DNA of 64,000 nucleotides. Source: Deltaproteobacteria bacterium. GTDB taxonomy: Bacteria > Myxococcota_C > UBA6777. The stretch spans positions 124,001-188,000 of the forward strand of contig SBHC01000084.1 of the NCBI GenBank assembly GCA_006226375.1. Reading direction: 5' to 3'. Both the position numbers and the translations under genes were made by a program. Below are positions 8,399 through 17,846 of this stretch, one piece after another. The stretch's first letter is position 1; each line of letters starts with the position of its first letter. The notes under the pieces were generated by a model, which ran no database searches, was not told where the DNA came from, and worked only from the letters and a program-made list of their open reading frames with translations.

Positions 8399-9574
8399 TC
8401 ACCAGGTCGGATTGCAGCTTTTGCCATCTTCAATGAGTGGCTGGAAGGCATCCTTTTGTGCTTTGAAGTCCAATTGGTAAAGATTGTTGGTGTTGGCGTT
8501 GGAGTCGTAGATACAGACCACGAGCTTGGAGCTATCAGGTGACATGGTCATGTCCTGGTAAGCAAGACCTTGCTTGAGTGGTGGCAACAACGCTCCAAAG
8601 GTCTTCTCCTTGAAGTCATATCCAGCGACGCCAATGCCTTGCGTATCGGGCTGTTGGTCGTTGTTAAGATCCCAAGCCGTGTTCGCGAGAAAGATCACAC
8701 CGCTTCCGTTGGGAACATACAGGATTGTTCCTAGAGCAGCGGAGAGGTTGGGGTTCGCGAACAGTTGCGTGCCATCCTTGGGAGGAATGGCGTACTCATG
8801 CAGTCCTTCTTTGCCGCTGGTGCACACCGTGTGATTGGCCATCAGCTTGTCTTCTTTGGGATGCACAGCCACATGAGTGACTTGCTGGCAGCCAGAGTTA
8901 CCATTGTGAAGATCCAAGACACCTCCTGAGACAGGGACGCTGGCGAGAACAGAACCCCCCGTAATTCGAGTTCCTTCCGACCAATAGGTGCTCATGTTGG
9001 TCCACAAAGTCTTTCCATCGTTGGACCAGCGAGGTGTGCTCAGGCCAATGGAGTAGTTCCGCAACCCACATTTCCCTAACGAGGTGTTGCAATGCCCCGT
9101 GCTTGGACATTCCGTGTCGATGGAACAAGCAGCACCCTCTAGGTTGGAGTTGAGAATGGGCTCCGTCACTCTCCTGAACTGTTTCCCATCGACGCTCACG
9201 ACCCACAACGATGGGATGGAGATACCTTGTTTCAAGTCCGTCTCATTCGGCCGAAACACCGCCCGCATCGCAAACCACTTTCGGTCAGGAGAGAGACTGA
9301 TCTGTGGAGTCTTCGTCGTTTTGTCCAGGTCAGTCACAAGGGAGGACTGCTTTGTTGCTGTGTCATACGCATACACATGACCCACAGAATCCCCTGCGTT
9401 TGGATAATGGATGTACAAAAACTTCGTTGTTTCGAGCGGCTCAACAGGCTGGGTGGTTCCATTGTTGGAGTTTCCGTTGTTGGAACCTCCCCCTCCGCCA
9501 CAAGCCGAAAAGCCTCCACAGAACAACAAACCCACCACCGCCAACACGTTCCAAACTTTTGTGCTCATCACCAT
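8399..9574 (-). CDS. TolB-like beta-propeller lipoprotein
   Basis: A 391-residue lipoprotein. The signal peptide ends in FSAC followed by a Gly/Ser/Asn linker (GGGGGSNNGNSNN). The body shows repeated propeller-blade signatures typical of TolB/WD40-like repeats (ISLSPDRKWFAMR, STPRWSNDGKTLW, MTMSPDSSKLVV). A four-Cys insert (CSIDTECPSTGHCNTSLGKC) recalls the Cys modules of neighbouring proteins. I chose the start at 9574 because AGAGG lies six bases upstream of ATGGTGATG; the ORF continues further upstream without support. It faces the vWA/MopE gene tail to tail across 98 bases without a convincing terminator. Known relatives bind peptidoglycan-associated or secreted partners, but the ligand here is unknown. 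Confidence 0.82.
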   Translation of the reverse strand: MVMSTKVWNVLAVVGLLFCGGFSACGGGGGSNNGNSNNGTTQPVEPLETTKFLYIHYPNAGDSVGHVYAYDTATKQSSLVTDLDKTTKTPQISLSPDRKWFAMRAVFRPNETDLKQGISIPSLWVVSVDGKQFRRVTEPILNSNLEGAACSIDTECPSTGHCNTSLGKCGLRNYSIGLSTPRWSNDGKTLWTNMSTYWSEGTRITGGSVLASVPVSGGVLDLHNGNSGCQQVTHVAVHPKEDKLMANHTVCTSGKEGLHEYAIPPKDGTQLFANPNLSAALGTILYVPNGSGVIFLANTAWDLNNDQQPDTQGIGVAGYDFKEKTFGALLPPLKQGLAYQDMTMSPDSSKLVVCIYDSNANTNNLYQLDFKAQKDAFQPLIEDGKSCNPTW

Positions 9575-9819
9575 TGCCAACCTCTGCAAAGTTCTATCGT
9601 CTCCAGAAAAATAGCTGCCCATTGATGCAATGCACCAGCGGCTCCAAGAAGTCCTGTAGAAAAGAATAGCCACGGTCCACAGAGAAAGACAGTTCCTCGC
9701 AACACTTGCGAGGGAAGAAAGACCCGTTGTTGGGTTTCTCTAGACATGGCTTTTGGAAGTCGTTATGCTGTGATGGTTTTGAGGAGAACCACTCATTGCC
9801 ATCGGGAATGGAGAGATCG

Positions 9820-10248
9820 ATGCCACCAAAGAATCCCAGTGAAAAGAATCTTGAACGCATGTGGAAATTTGCGGAGAAGTACGCCGGAAAAAGCGGCACA
9901 TACTTTAGCCCCGTGGATGGGGTAACGGAGAGTGTAGTCAAAGGGTTGGCTGCCAACATGGATGATATCGGTCGGCCCTTGTGTCCTTGCCGCTTCTACC
10001 CCGACAAACAAGAAGAGATTAAGTATAGAACCTGGATCTGTGCCTGCGAAGATATGAAGATCTACAAGTACTGCCACTGCTTGTTGTTTACCGACGAAAA
10101 TGGCATGCCCATCACGGAGTATCTTCCAGAAGACCACGAAGGACGTCAGGCTTATGGGGAGATCAAAGATCCCCAGCCCGACAAAGGCCGAGAGTCCGCG
10201 CACAAAGCCGAGCAGCGCGAGATCGAGCGCAAAGAGCGCCCCTCCTAA
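9820..10248 (+). CDS. Ferredoxin:thioredoxin reductase catalytic-chain-like protein
   Basis: In chloroplasts and some bacteria this 4Fe-4S disulfide reductase passes electrons from ferredoxin to thioredoxin. The six essential Cys residues are present with exactly the family spacing: CPC, 16 residues, CAC, 8 residues, CHC. The preceding KFAEKYAGKSG and GRPLCPCRFYP segments also match the family. The product is 142 residues if translation begins at 9820, where GGAGAG precedes the ATG; the ORF is open upstream to 9706. The C-terminus adds about 35 charged residues beyond the usual end. No variable (alpha) subunit, ferredoxin or thioredoxin gene is adjacent, as is common for bacterial forms. The gene is divergent from the TolB-like lipoprotein across 245 bases. 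Confidence 0.88.
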   Translation: MPPKNPSEKNLERMWKFAEKYAGKSGTYFSPVDGVTESVVKGLAANMDDIGRPLCPCRFYPDKQEEIKYRTWICACEDMKIYKYCHCLLFTDENGMPITEYLPEDHEGRQAYGEIKDPQPDKGRESAHKAEQREIERKERPS

Positions 10249-10334
10249 ACGCCAGCTTTACCCTTACAGCACGAGCCTTCCTCTCTCGATAGAACCCAGC
10301 ACATCCCAATCCAACCAAGCCAAAGCCAAGCACC

Positions 10335-11912
10335 TCAAGGAGGATTGTATCCTTTGGGTGTGCAGTAAGCCTCACGCTCACTCACCTTCTTACAAACAAA
10401 GGAGTTGGCGCAGATATCGTTGGGATCGTTTTCAACGCAAGGTCGCGTGCAGAAGGTGTTTCCAGTGTTGATGTCGGTCAGACAGTAACCCCCAGCGCAG
10501 TCGCCAGGACCGTTGGGACAGGGTTCACCCACTTTCTTGTTTCCAGCGAGCTTGGGCTGGCAATACTTCTGTGTAAAGCCAAGATAACGACACTCGAAAT
10601 CTTGTGGGCACTGACTGTCTTCGGCGCACTGTTGGGAGCAATATTGCTTGCCGCCGCTGTCAGAGACACAGGTGCCGTTGATGCAATCTTCGGTTTTCTG
10701 ACACTCTTCCCCAATTTTCTTGTTGCCGGTTTTGGGAATGCAGGCCTTCTGTTGCGCGTCACACTCCCAGCCTCCAGGACAGGGAGTCTGGTCGTCACAG
10801 GGCTGAGAGCAGATCTTGTTGATGCTACCAACCTTCGGAAGCACGCAGAGCTTGCTCTTGCATTCGGCATCACCGAAGCGATTGCACAACGCGCCCAAAG
10901 CACCACCTTCGGTTTTGATGCAGAAGTACCGGTAGAGATGCTCCAGGTATTCACACTTAAAATTGAGAGGGCAGGTATCGTTGGAGGGGTTGCAACTTTT
11001 GGAACAGTAGAACGTCTGGGCTCGACGTGTGGGGCTGATGCAGGCTGCCGTTTCGCAGTCGAGGAAGAGCCGCTGTTTGCAGTCCTCGCCGATTTTCTTT
11101 TGCCCCTTCTTGATGCACAGGTAAGGATCTTGGTCACGGGGTGACTCACAGATGAACCCCTCTCCGCAATCGTCCTGGTAGGGGCTACAGCCTTTCGAGC
11201 AGAACGCTTCGGAGTCGTTGGGATAACGACTGTAACAAAACAAGCTTTGGTTGCATTGTGCGGGACCGGCTTGCGCACAGGTCGAACCCATATCCCCGCG
11301 AGTGTAAGGAGAACGCGCGCAGATGTATTGTCCGTTGACAGTTGGCGTGCACACGTACCCGTTGGGACAGCCGTCGGGCTGACCTGGGTTGGTGGATGGG
11401 CTGCAAGACTTCACGCATCGCGCGTTGGGATCGTTGGGCTTGGAAGACAGACAGTAGTAGCCGGCGCTTGCGTCGCAGTCGCTGTGTCCATAGCGGGTGC
11501 ACGAGTCGCCCTCTTTCCCGCAGTTACAGCCTTGATTGGGAAGGGGAACAGCTTGCTCTCGAACACAGATCTTAAGGTTGGAGCCGACCTCTTTGCAGAT
11601 CATCCCCGTCGCACATTCCTGATTTGACGTGCAGTTTTTGGTGCAGTACGCCTGCTCTTTTCCAGGCTGAAAGCAAAAGGTCGACACACAGTCTGTGTCA
11701 ATCTTGCAGTCGTTGCCCACAGCAAATTTGGGGATTTCTTTAATGCATAGGCCAAACGGCTGTCCTTGGACGCGTGTGGTCTGGCAGTAAGCTGACTCAG
11801 GGCAGTCGGAGTCTTTGGTGCAACCCGACGACGAAGGTGGGGGTTCACCACAACCGACAAGGCCAGAGAGGAGGCCAATGGTAAGACAACAAAGAAAAAT
11901 AGTACGCAACAT
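10335..11912 (-). CDS. Cys-rich multi-module lipoprotein
   Basis: A 525-residue lipoprotein. The signal peptide ends at GLVGC (lipidated Cys 21). The mature protein is made of irregular Cys modules with recurring patterns such as CxxDSDCPESAYC, CPNGYVCTPT, IGEDCKQ and KKIGEECQKTEDCINGTC. They resemble the small disulfide domains scattered through myxobacterial surface proteins. I chose the ATG at 11912 because AAGGGA lies six bases upstream and a good signal peptide follows. The ORF itself is open to 12029. It lies 144 bases downstream of the unknown gene at 12057-12836 on the same strand and could share its transcript. No catalytic domain is visible. A surface-bound binding or structural protein is the most that can be said. 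Confidence 0.85.
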   Translation of the reverse strand: MLRTIFLCCLTIGLLSGLVGCGEPPPSSSGCTKDSDCPESAYCQTTRVQGQPFGLCIKEIPKFAVGNDCKIDTDCVSTFCFQPGKEQAYCTKNCTSNQECATGMICKEVGSNLKICVREQAVPLPNQGCNCGKEGDSCTRYGHSDCDASAGYYCLSSKPNDPNARCVKSCSPSTNPGQPDGCPNGYVCTPTVNGQYICARSPYTRGDMGSTCAQAGPAQCNQSLFCYSRYPNDSEAFCSKGCSPYQDDCGEGFICESPRDQDPYLCIKKGQKKIGEDCKQRLFLDCETAACISPTRRAQTFYCSKSCNPSNDTCPLNFKCEYLEHLYRYFCIKTEGGALGALCNRFGDAECKSKLCVLPKVGSINKICSQPCDDQTPCPGGWECDAQQKACIPKTGNKKIGEECQKTEDCINGTCVSDSGGKQYCSQQCAEDSQCPQDFECRYLGFTQKYCQPKLAGNKKVGEPCPNGPGDCAGGYCLTDINTGNTFCTRPCVENDPNDICANSFVCKKVSEREAYCTPKGYNPP

Positions 11913-12056
11913 AACACGTCCCTTAAACCACGGATGCAACACACTGGGATGCTGGGTAACCCAGGTCCTTGCTACCCAAACACCCTGACCATCAGGACTA
12001 TTTCGGACCAACAACAAGGAGCCTTTCAAAAAGCCATCACTCTCCTTACGAAAGCA

Positions 12057-12836
12057 CTACGGAAAGTAGATGGTAAAATCATTGGCGTTTTTGATGGCGA
12101 TGGTGTCGAGGTCCTCTCCATAGTCTTTGTATTGTTGGATAATACGTTGACCTTGTGGATTCAGCCTGGGCAACCATGCCTGGGTATCAGACACATCGTA
12201 CTGGGCTATCATGCCACGCTCTGACGACAGCATCAAGACCCGGCGACCTGCACCAGGGAAAACCTCTTGTTCTTGCAAGACTGGGAATAGATAGGCTTTT
12301 TCTTCCAAGAGTTTTTGGTCTTGGTAGATAAACGATACAAGCCCCTCCGGTCGGCAAGGGACATCCGTGTTGCTGTAGAGGTCCAAGAGTGTGCGGCTCG
12401 TGAGCTTGGACCAGTCTTCCAGCCGAAAGTACACCTTAAAGTGGTTCGACAAAAAGTCCCACCCCAATCCATAGAAGATGTAAGGCCCTTGGTGACCCGC
12501 ACCTTCTGGCAAGACGATGTCTCTGTTGTGGAGGATCGCCGGAACGAGGCTCCAGGCTTCGTCAGGATGGGCCACGGAACCGTACGCCATCCGAGACGAG
12601 TTCACCTCCGTATTTTTGACCCTGTGGCTGTAAGAATAGTAACTATAATGACGGTATCCAGAGTCAGCGATTTCGGTGTAGTCTTCCGCCAGTTGAAAAC
12701 ACAGGTTAAGATACTCATGTTCGGAAGACAGGAGAAAACGATCCATTGGAAAAAACTTCTCACAGTGCCACGCAAACAAATCGCGGTGATACCGTGTGAC
12801 CCATCGTTTTTTCAGTTTCTTCAAGAATCCAACCAT
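12057..12836 (-). CDS. Conserved-looking hypothetical protein
   Basis: A 259-residue soluble protein beginning MVGFLKKLKKRW. I chose the start at 12836 because GGAGG lies eight bases upstream; the ORF is open to 12971, where it would collide with the divergent kinase gene. The composition is rich in aromatic residues (HYSYYSYSH, GPYIFYGLGWDFLSNHFKVYF), with no signal peptide, membrane segment or Cys cluster. I recognise no catalytic motif. The position, divergent from the kinase-STAND-TPR regulator with only 133 bases between, suggests a possible regulatory link, but that is inference. Confidence 0.72.
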   Translation of the reverse strand: MVGFLKKLKKRWVTRYHRDLFAWHCEKFFPMDRFLLSSEHEYLNLCFQLAEDYTEIADSGYRHYSYYSYSHRVKNTEVNSSRMAYGSVAHPDEAWSLVPAILHNRDIVLPEGAGHQGPYIFYGLGWDFLSNHFKVYFRLEDWSKLTSRTLLDLYSNTDVPCRPEGLVSFIYQDQKLLEEKAYLFPVLQEQEVFPGAGRRVLMLSSERGMIAQYDVSDTQAWLPRLNPQGQRIIQQYKDYGEDLDTIAIKNANDFTIYFP

Positions 12837-12969
12837 TGTCCTGGCCTCCTGACACTCAGAATAGGAAGGCGTTGGAGCATCGTCAAGCCCGATGACAGGG
12901 AGAAACAAGGGCGGCACCTGAACCCGACCACCCTGCTTTGAACACGGAGAGGAAGAGGACCCAACACTC

Positions 12970-15900
12970 ATGTGGACAGCGACCCCGTTGGAGCAATGCC
13001 CCGATTGCTCTTACCAAATAGCACCCGAACTGCGGACCCAGGCTTCGTTTTGTCCACGATGTCGCTTCCCTCTGCTCACCCTCGCAGGCAAGTACCAGCT
13101 CCTCCAACTTCTTGGAGAAGGAGGCTCAGGAAAAGTCTATCTCGCTCGTCACGCGGGCTTAACACAGGCCAGCGAGCGTGTGGTCAAAGTCCTCGACGCC
13201 CAAAACATGTCACAAGGGCAAATCGAGCGGTTCCACCGCGAGGTCCAGTTGACGGCCCGTGTGTCCCTAACCAACGAGCACATCGTCCGGATCTACGATG
13301 ACTTTGGGGTAGAGCCCAACTTTGGTTACTTCTATGTGATGGAGTACCTCCAAGGGCAAAGCCTGGGACAGAAGCTGAGCGAGTACAAGCGGATCCCAGT
13401 CAACAAGGCCCTGGAGTGGTTTGGCCAACTGTGCGAAGCCATGAGCGCCGCGCACCGGGCAGGTATCATTCACCGCGATCTCAAGCCCGACAACATCCTC
13501 CTGATTGAACGTCCTCCCGTTGAAGAGTTCCTGAAGGTCATCGACTTTGGTATCGCAAAACCCACAGAACGGGGTCACGAGATCACAGACAACCCTGTGG
13601 GAACCCCCTTTTACATGTCGCCGGAGCAATGTTTGGGACAAGCTCTGGACACCCGCAGCGACATCTACGCGATGGGCCTCATCTTGTACGAGATGCTCAC
13701 AGGCTTTGATCCCTTTGGCATCCAAACGATACGCTCGGAAGACGAACTCTTAACGGTGGTCTTTGCGCAGATCCACGAAGCAGCCAAGCCCATTCATGAG
13801 CTGGCTCCCGAGCTGGAGATTCCGGAAGCCTTGGATCAGGCTATCGCCAGAGCCCTCGCCAAAAACCCCAACGATCGATACACCACAGTGGAAGCGTTCT
13901 GGCATCATATAACAGAAGCCATGGGCTATCCTGTCGAAGCCTCCACCTCAGCCCATACGCTCAGTTTGCTCCACATGCAGCAATCTCTGGAGACACTTCT
14001 GGCCCAACACAACCAGACCTACCCAGACGCTGATGCCTTCACCACCCCCTCTGTTGAAGCGATCTCGGTCGAGCTTGAAGACGTAGCTTTTGCAGAAATC
14101 CCTGCTCCAACCCTTGCCATCGACTCCTTCTCCTTTGACAGCCACCCGGAGCTTGTTCGACCCACAGAATGGGGCGTTCCGTCGTTTGACGACTTTCAAC
14201 GCAGTGCAAGAATTGCTGTCGGTCCTACCCTTCATTCGGTGGAAGCCGTCAACCCTACAGTTCCCGAGATGGCCTCGTGGACCAACATTCCAGTTACTCC
14301 GATGACACCTGGGAACATCTCGGCGCTTCACCTTCCAGCCAATCGGTTTGTCGGACGCTCCAACGAATGGCACCAGCTGGATTTGTTATGGGAACAGGGA
14401 AGCCATCTTATCACTCTGCTTGGCCCAGGTGGAGTTGGGAAAACTCGATTGGCACGACAATACGCCCAATACCAGCGAGAGCAGCAGCGTTGGGCCGGAG
14501 GAGTTTGGTACTGCGACCTGAATTTTACCAGCTCGTTTTGGGAAGTGCTGGAAACCATGGCCCAAACTCTCCAGGTAGAGATTCCACACTCATCGACTCT
14601 TCATGGAGCGTTGTCGTCGATGGGTCAGGTGATCCGCTCCCATGGCCCCTCTCTCTGGATCTTTGACCACCTGGATCAACTCATCAAATTCAGCCACGAC
14701 ACCCTGGGTTCCTGGCTGTCGCTGGCTCCGCAAGCCCGGTTCATTGCAACCACCAGACAGCGGCTGCGTCTCGACAACGAATCGGTGATCGAGATGGAGC
14801 CCCTCAGCCACGACGAAGCCGTTGAGCTGTTCGCCGACCGGGCCTCATCGTGGATGTCCCTTCGATTGGATACTGAGCAATACAACTTGGTGAGCGATAT
14901 CATGCAGCGGCTCGATGGAAACCCTCTTGCCATTGAACTGGCCGCTTCCCGTCTTCATGTGATGACCCTCCAGGAGCTGCTCGAGCGACTGACACAACGC
15001 CTTGATGTCCTGCAACAGCATCACCCCAGCCAGGCTCAACATCATGTCACGTTTAGGGACACGCTGGACTGGTCCTGGAATATGTTGGAGCCCGATGAGC
15101 AACAGGCTTTGGCCCAATGCTCGGTGTTTGAGAATGGGTTTACGTTGCAAGCCGCCGAGCAGGTGGTCCGCCCCCAAAGTTGGCCGACAGGTCCCTCGAT
15201 TCTCAATGTAATCTCGACCTTGCGAGATCAATCCCTGCTCCGACTTCACCCCGAATCATCGGGTCGTTCGTTGCGCTTCACGATGTACAACATGCTTCGC
15301 AACTACGCCGCGGAAAAGCTTGTAGAGATGGGCCAGTTTGAAGCCGCCACGCAACGACATGCCGCTTTTTTTCTGGAGTGGGGGAGCGAACAAAAAGAAT
15401 CGTTGGATCGCGAAGATGGGGCGCTGGCCTACAGCGAAATGCTCTTGGAAGTGGACAACATCCGAGCGATCTACCATCGGTACATACAAGTTGACCCCAA
15501 CACAGCCTTGCAGGCCCACCTTCTCTTGTATCCAACCCTCCGAACCCTCGGAGGAACGGAGGACTACCTCAACCAGCTTCATTACGCGTTAAAAGTTGGA
15601 GGAGTCCTTCACAACAAGGTCCGGTTGGAAGCCTTGCAGATCCAGGCCGAGTGCATGAAACGTTTGGGCCAGGTGGACAAAGCCCAAACCACCCTGGAGA
15701 GTGCGCTGGCGATGGCGTACACCCACAACAACCCCATCTCCAAAGGTCAGCTGCTCAATCGCCTGGGCAACTTTTACCAATCCCAAGGACACTTCGAGCA
15801 AGCCGAGACCATGCACAGGGAAGCCTTGGTGCTGTCTCGTCAACACGACGACATCCAGACCACAAGCGTCACGCTCAGCCACCTTGGGAATGTGTATCGG

Positions 15901-17097
15901 TTGCGAGGTCGCCTTGAGGAATCCGAACGGTTGTATCGAGAGGCCCTGCAAATCCACAGGAACCAAAAGGACCTTCGAGGGGAAGGTATTGTCCACAGCC
16001 AGTTGGGGAACCTGTTCCGAAGCCAGGGACGGGTGGACGAAGCCCTTGAATCGTACGAAAAGGCTCTCACCATCCAACGGGAGCTGGGGGACCGTCGAGG
16101 TGAAAGCATCACCCTTGGTAACCTCGGGCAGGTCAAGCAAAAGCAAGGCTGGCTGCTAGATGCAGAGCGTTCGTACCAGCAAGCCATGGAAGTCTATAAG
16201 ATCACAGGAGATCGACGCGGTGAGAGCATCACACTCGACAGAATCGGTGAGCTGCAACAGCTTCGAGGTCGATACCCAGAAGCGTCCACGTTACACGCTC
16301 AAGCCTTGGTCCTGTACCGACAGCTTAATGATCGACGCGGAGAAGGTTTCTGCCTTCATAACTTAGCCCGAATCTTCCGACTCCAGGGGTCGTGGGATGA
16401 ATCCCTACAACACCTCCAGCACTCCATCTCGTTGCACAACTCCATCCAAGACCACAGCGGCGCTGGCGTTGGGATGTACCAACTTGGCTTGACCATGCTC
16501 GAGCAGCAACAGTATGAGAAAGCCTACCAATACCTGCATCATGCGCTGGGTCATATCCGTCACCACCAACGAAAAGCCTTGGAAGGCGAGCTGCTCTTGA
16601 CCTTGTGCACCTTGCATCATCTGCAGTTTGATTTGGACGGCGCTCTTCAATATGCGCAGGAAGCGCTCAAGCTATCTCACGAATTGGGAGATCGTCCCTT
16701 GGAGTTGATGAGTCTTAGCGCCTTGATTGCAGTCTCAGCCGACATGGAGAAGTTTGAGAAATCACACGCAGCCCAAACCACAGCCAAGCAACTTTGCGAA
16801 AAGAACAACAACCCGACCCTCCAACTCGCCGTGGCCATTGGCTGCGCCCATCTGGAGTGGGCGCTCTCTCAACAAGCCAAGTTCCAGCATCAAAAAGAGA
16901 TCGGGCAGCGGTATTATGAGTCGGCGATACACACCTGGAACCATGCGGCCTCTCAGATCAACCACGCGTTCCCCAAGCCTCTGACCATGACCACACCCTA
17001 CCCCTCTCCCGACATTGCAGCCACAGACTTGCTGCGTCTGAGCCTCAGACGCCTACAACACACTTTGTTTTCGCAACCACAACCTGACGCAGTGTAG
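12970..17097 (+). CDS. Ser/Thr protein kinase - STAND ATPase - TPR regulator
   Basis: A 1375-residue cytoplasmic signalling protein. A zinc ribbon (CPDC and CPRC) opens it. A Hanks-type kinase domain (about 40-320) follows with the Gly loop at G49, Lys 73, HRDLKPDN with Asp 170, DFG Asp 192 and GTPFYMSPEQ, so it should be active. After a linker comes a STAND/NB-ARC-like NTPase with a P-loop at 485-492 (GPGGVGKT), a Walker B-like LWIFDHLD, ATTRQRL and GNPLAIELAASR. From about residue 870 onward there are many tetratricopeptide repeats (GNLYRSQGRxxEA style). This architecture is known from myxobacteria and actinobacteria as large signal-integrating kinases. The substrate is unknown. The gene appears monocistronic. 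Confidence 0.93.
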   Translation: MWTATPLEQCPDCSYQIAPELRTQASFCPRCRFPLLTLAGKYQLLQLLGEGGSGKVYLARHAGLTQASERVVKVLDAQNMSQGQIERFHREVQLTARVSLTNEHIVRIYDDFGVEPNFGYFYVMEYLQGQSLGQKLSEYKRIPVNKALEWFGQLCEAMSAAHRAGIIHRDLKPDNILLIERPPVEEFLKVIDFGIAKPTERGHEITDNPVGTPFYMSPEQCLGQALDTRSDIYAMGLILYEMLTGFDPFGIQTIRSEDELLTVVFAQIHEAAKPIHELAPELEIPEALDQAIARALAKNPNDRYTTVEAFWHHITEAMGYPVEASTSAHTLSLLHMQQSLETLLAQHNQTYPDADAFTTPSVEAISVELEDVAFAEIPAPTLAIDSFSFDSHPELVRPTEWGVPSFDDFQRSARIAVGPTLHSVEAVNPTVPEMASWTNIPVTPMTPGNISALHLPANRFVGRSNEWHQLDLLWEQGSHLITLLGPGGVGKTRLARQYAQYQREQQRWAGGVWYCDLNFTSSFWEVLETMAQTLQVEIPHSSTLHGALSSMGQVIRSHGPSLWIFDHLDQLIKFSHDTLGSWLSLAPQARFIATTRQRLRLDNESVIEMEPLSHDEAVELFADRASSWMSLRLDTEQYNLVSDIMQRLDGNPLAIELAASRLHVMTLQELLERLTQRLDVLQQHHPSQAQHHVTFRDTLDWSWNMLEPDEQQALAQCSVFENGFTLQAAEQVVRPQSWPTGPSILNVISTLRDQSLLRLHPESSGRSLRFTMYNMLRNYAAEKLVEMGQFEAATQRHAAFFLEWGSEQKESLDREDGALAYSEMLLEVDNIRAIYHRYIQVDPNTALQAHLLLYPTLRTLGGTEDYLNQLHYALKVGGVLHNKVRLEALQIQAECMKRLGQVDKAQTTLESALAMAYTHNNPISKGQLLNRLGNFYQSQGHFEQAETMHREALVLSRQHDDIQTTSVTLSHLGNVYRLRGRLEESERLYREALQIHRNQKDLRGEGIVHSQLGNLFRSQGRVDEALESYEKALTIQRELGDRRGESITLGNLGQVKQKQGWLLDAERSYQQAMEVYKITGDRRGESITLDRIGELQQLRGRYPEASTLHAQALVLYRQLNDRRGEGFCLHNLARIFRLQGSWDESLQHLQHSISLHNSIQDHSGAGVGMYQLGLTMLEQQQYEKAYQYLHHALGHIRHHQRKALEGELLLTLCTLHHLQFDLDGALQYAQEALKLSHELGDRPLELMSLSALIAVSADMEKFEKSHAAQTTAKQLCEKNNNPTLQLAVAIGCAHLEWALSQQAKFQHQKEIGQRYYESAIHTWNHAASQINHAFPKPLTMTTPYPSPDIAATDLLRLSLRRLQHTLFSQPQPDAV

Positions 17098-17152
17098 CCT
17101 GTTTTCCACGACCCAAACCTATCTATGTCTGGGGAGAGAAACGAATTTTCTC

Positions 17153-17181
17153 TTGCAGAGCAAGCAAGGGTATGGTATATA
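17153..17181 (+). promoter_or_regulatory. Candidate extended -10 promoter for the 137-residue protein
   Basis: TTGCAG (17153-17158), a 17-base spacer and TATATA (17176-17181) preceded by TGG make an extended -10 promoter. Transcription would begin near 17188, leaving a leader of about 138 bases before the ATG at 17326. This is one of the better promoter-like sequences in the window. Confidence 0.48.
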
Positions 17182-17190
17182 GCCTCGCCC

Positions 17191-17210
17191 TCCACTCGGA
17201 ACGGAGTGGA
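17191..17210 (+). promoter_or_regulatory. Leader hairpin or operator
   Basis: A perfect 7-base inverted repeat, TCCACTC and GAGTGGA, with a 6-base centre. It sits immediately after the predicted transcription start of the 137-residue gene. It could be a 5' stabilising hairpin or a repressor site. There is no U-tract, so it is not a terminator. Confidence 0.35.
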
Positions 17211-17325
17211 ACCAATTGCCAGAACTTCGCACAGAGCTTGCCTGGAACAAGACAAGCTCAAATGTGCAACCCAAATTGATAGCGATCCTTTTTATTCGAC
17301 ATACAAGCAGTACGGAGTTAAGACC

Positions 17326-17739
17326 ATGAAGAAATCTCCCAAGCAGCAAATCCTTGATTTGGTGGGCGCATCCGAAAGTGATGGCAAGTGGAGCGAGAAC
17401 GCTCAAGCGTACAAGTCCCAGTTGTTGGACAAGATCGTGAAGCACCTTGAGCGTGAAGATGGCGAGTCCGACTCGGATCTGAAATCCCGCCTCCTTGGTG
17501 GTGACGGCAACGGCAGCATCTCCAACAAGAAGCTCATCAAACTCTACAACATGGTTGAGCGTTTGAAAGCAGACTTCGGCGGAAGCAAAGACAAACTCGT
17601 CGACGCTCTCCTCCAAAGCCGCGTGGGCGCAGCCGGTAAAGTCGACGAAGACTTCCGCACCCACCTCAACAAGAAGAGCATCTCCACTCTTCTGTTGACC
17701 TACGACCACGCTGTCAAAGCTGGCGAAATCCAGGCCTAA
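17326..17739 (+). CDS. Small conserved-looking protein of unknown function
   Basis: A 137-residue, highly charged, helical protein starting MKKSPKQQILDLVGASE. The ATG at 17326 follows GGAG with nine bases between. The ORF is open to 17125, but the upstream part would contain the promoter and hairpin and lacks a ribosome-binding site. There is no signal peptide or Cys. Features are alternating acidic and basic helices (KIVKHLEREDGESDSDLKS), a Gly-rich DGNGSISNKK turn that resembles an EF-like loop but is too short, and a C-terminal THLNKKSISTLLLTYDHAVK. I do not recognise the family. A strong-looking promoter and a structured leader suggest it is well expressed. Confidence 0.78.
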   Translation: MKKSPKQQILDLVGASESDGKWSENAQAYKSQLLDKIVKHLEREDGESDSDLKSRLLGGDGNGSISNKKLIKLYNMVERLKADFGGSKDKLVDALLQSRVGAAGKVDEDFRTHLNKKSISTLLLTYDHAVKAGEIQA

Positions 17740-17846
17740 GTTCTCCTTCGATACAGCCTACGGTTCTCCCTCCTCACTTCTGTTTTAACTCAACAACTCT
17801 CATTTCCATCGATTCACGGTGTGACACATCCACACAAGAAGTCTTT

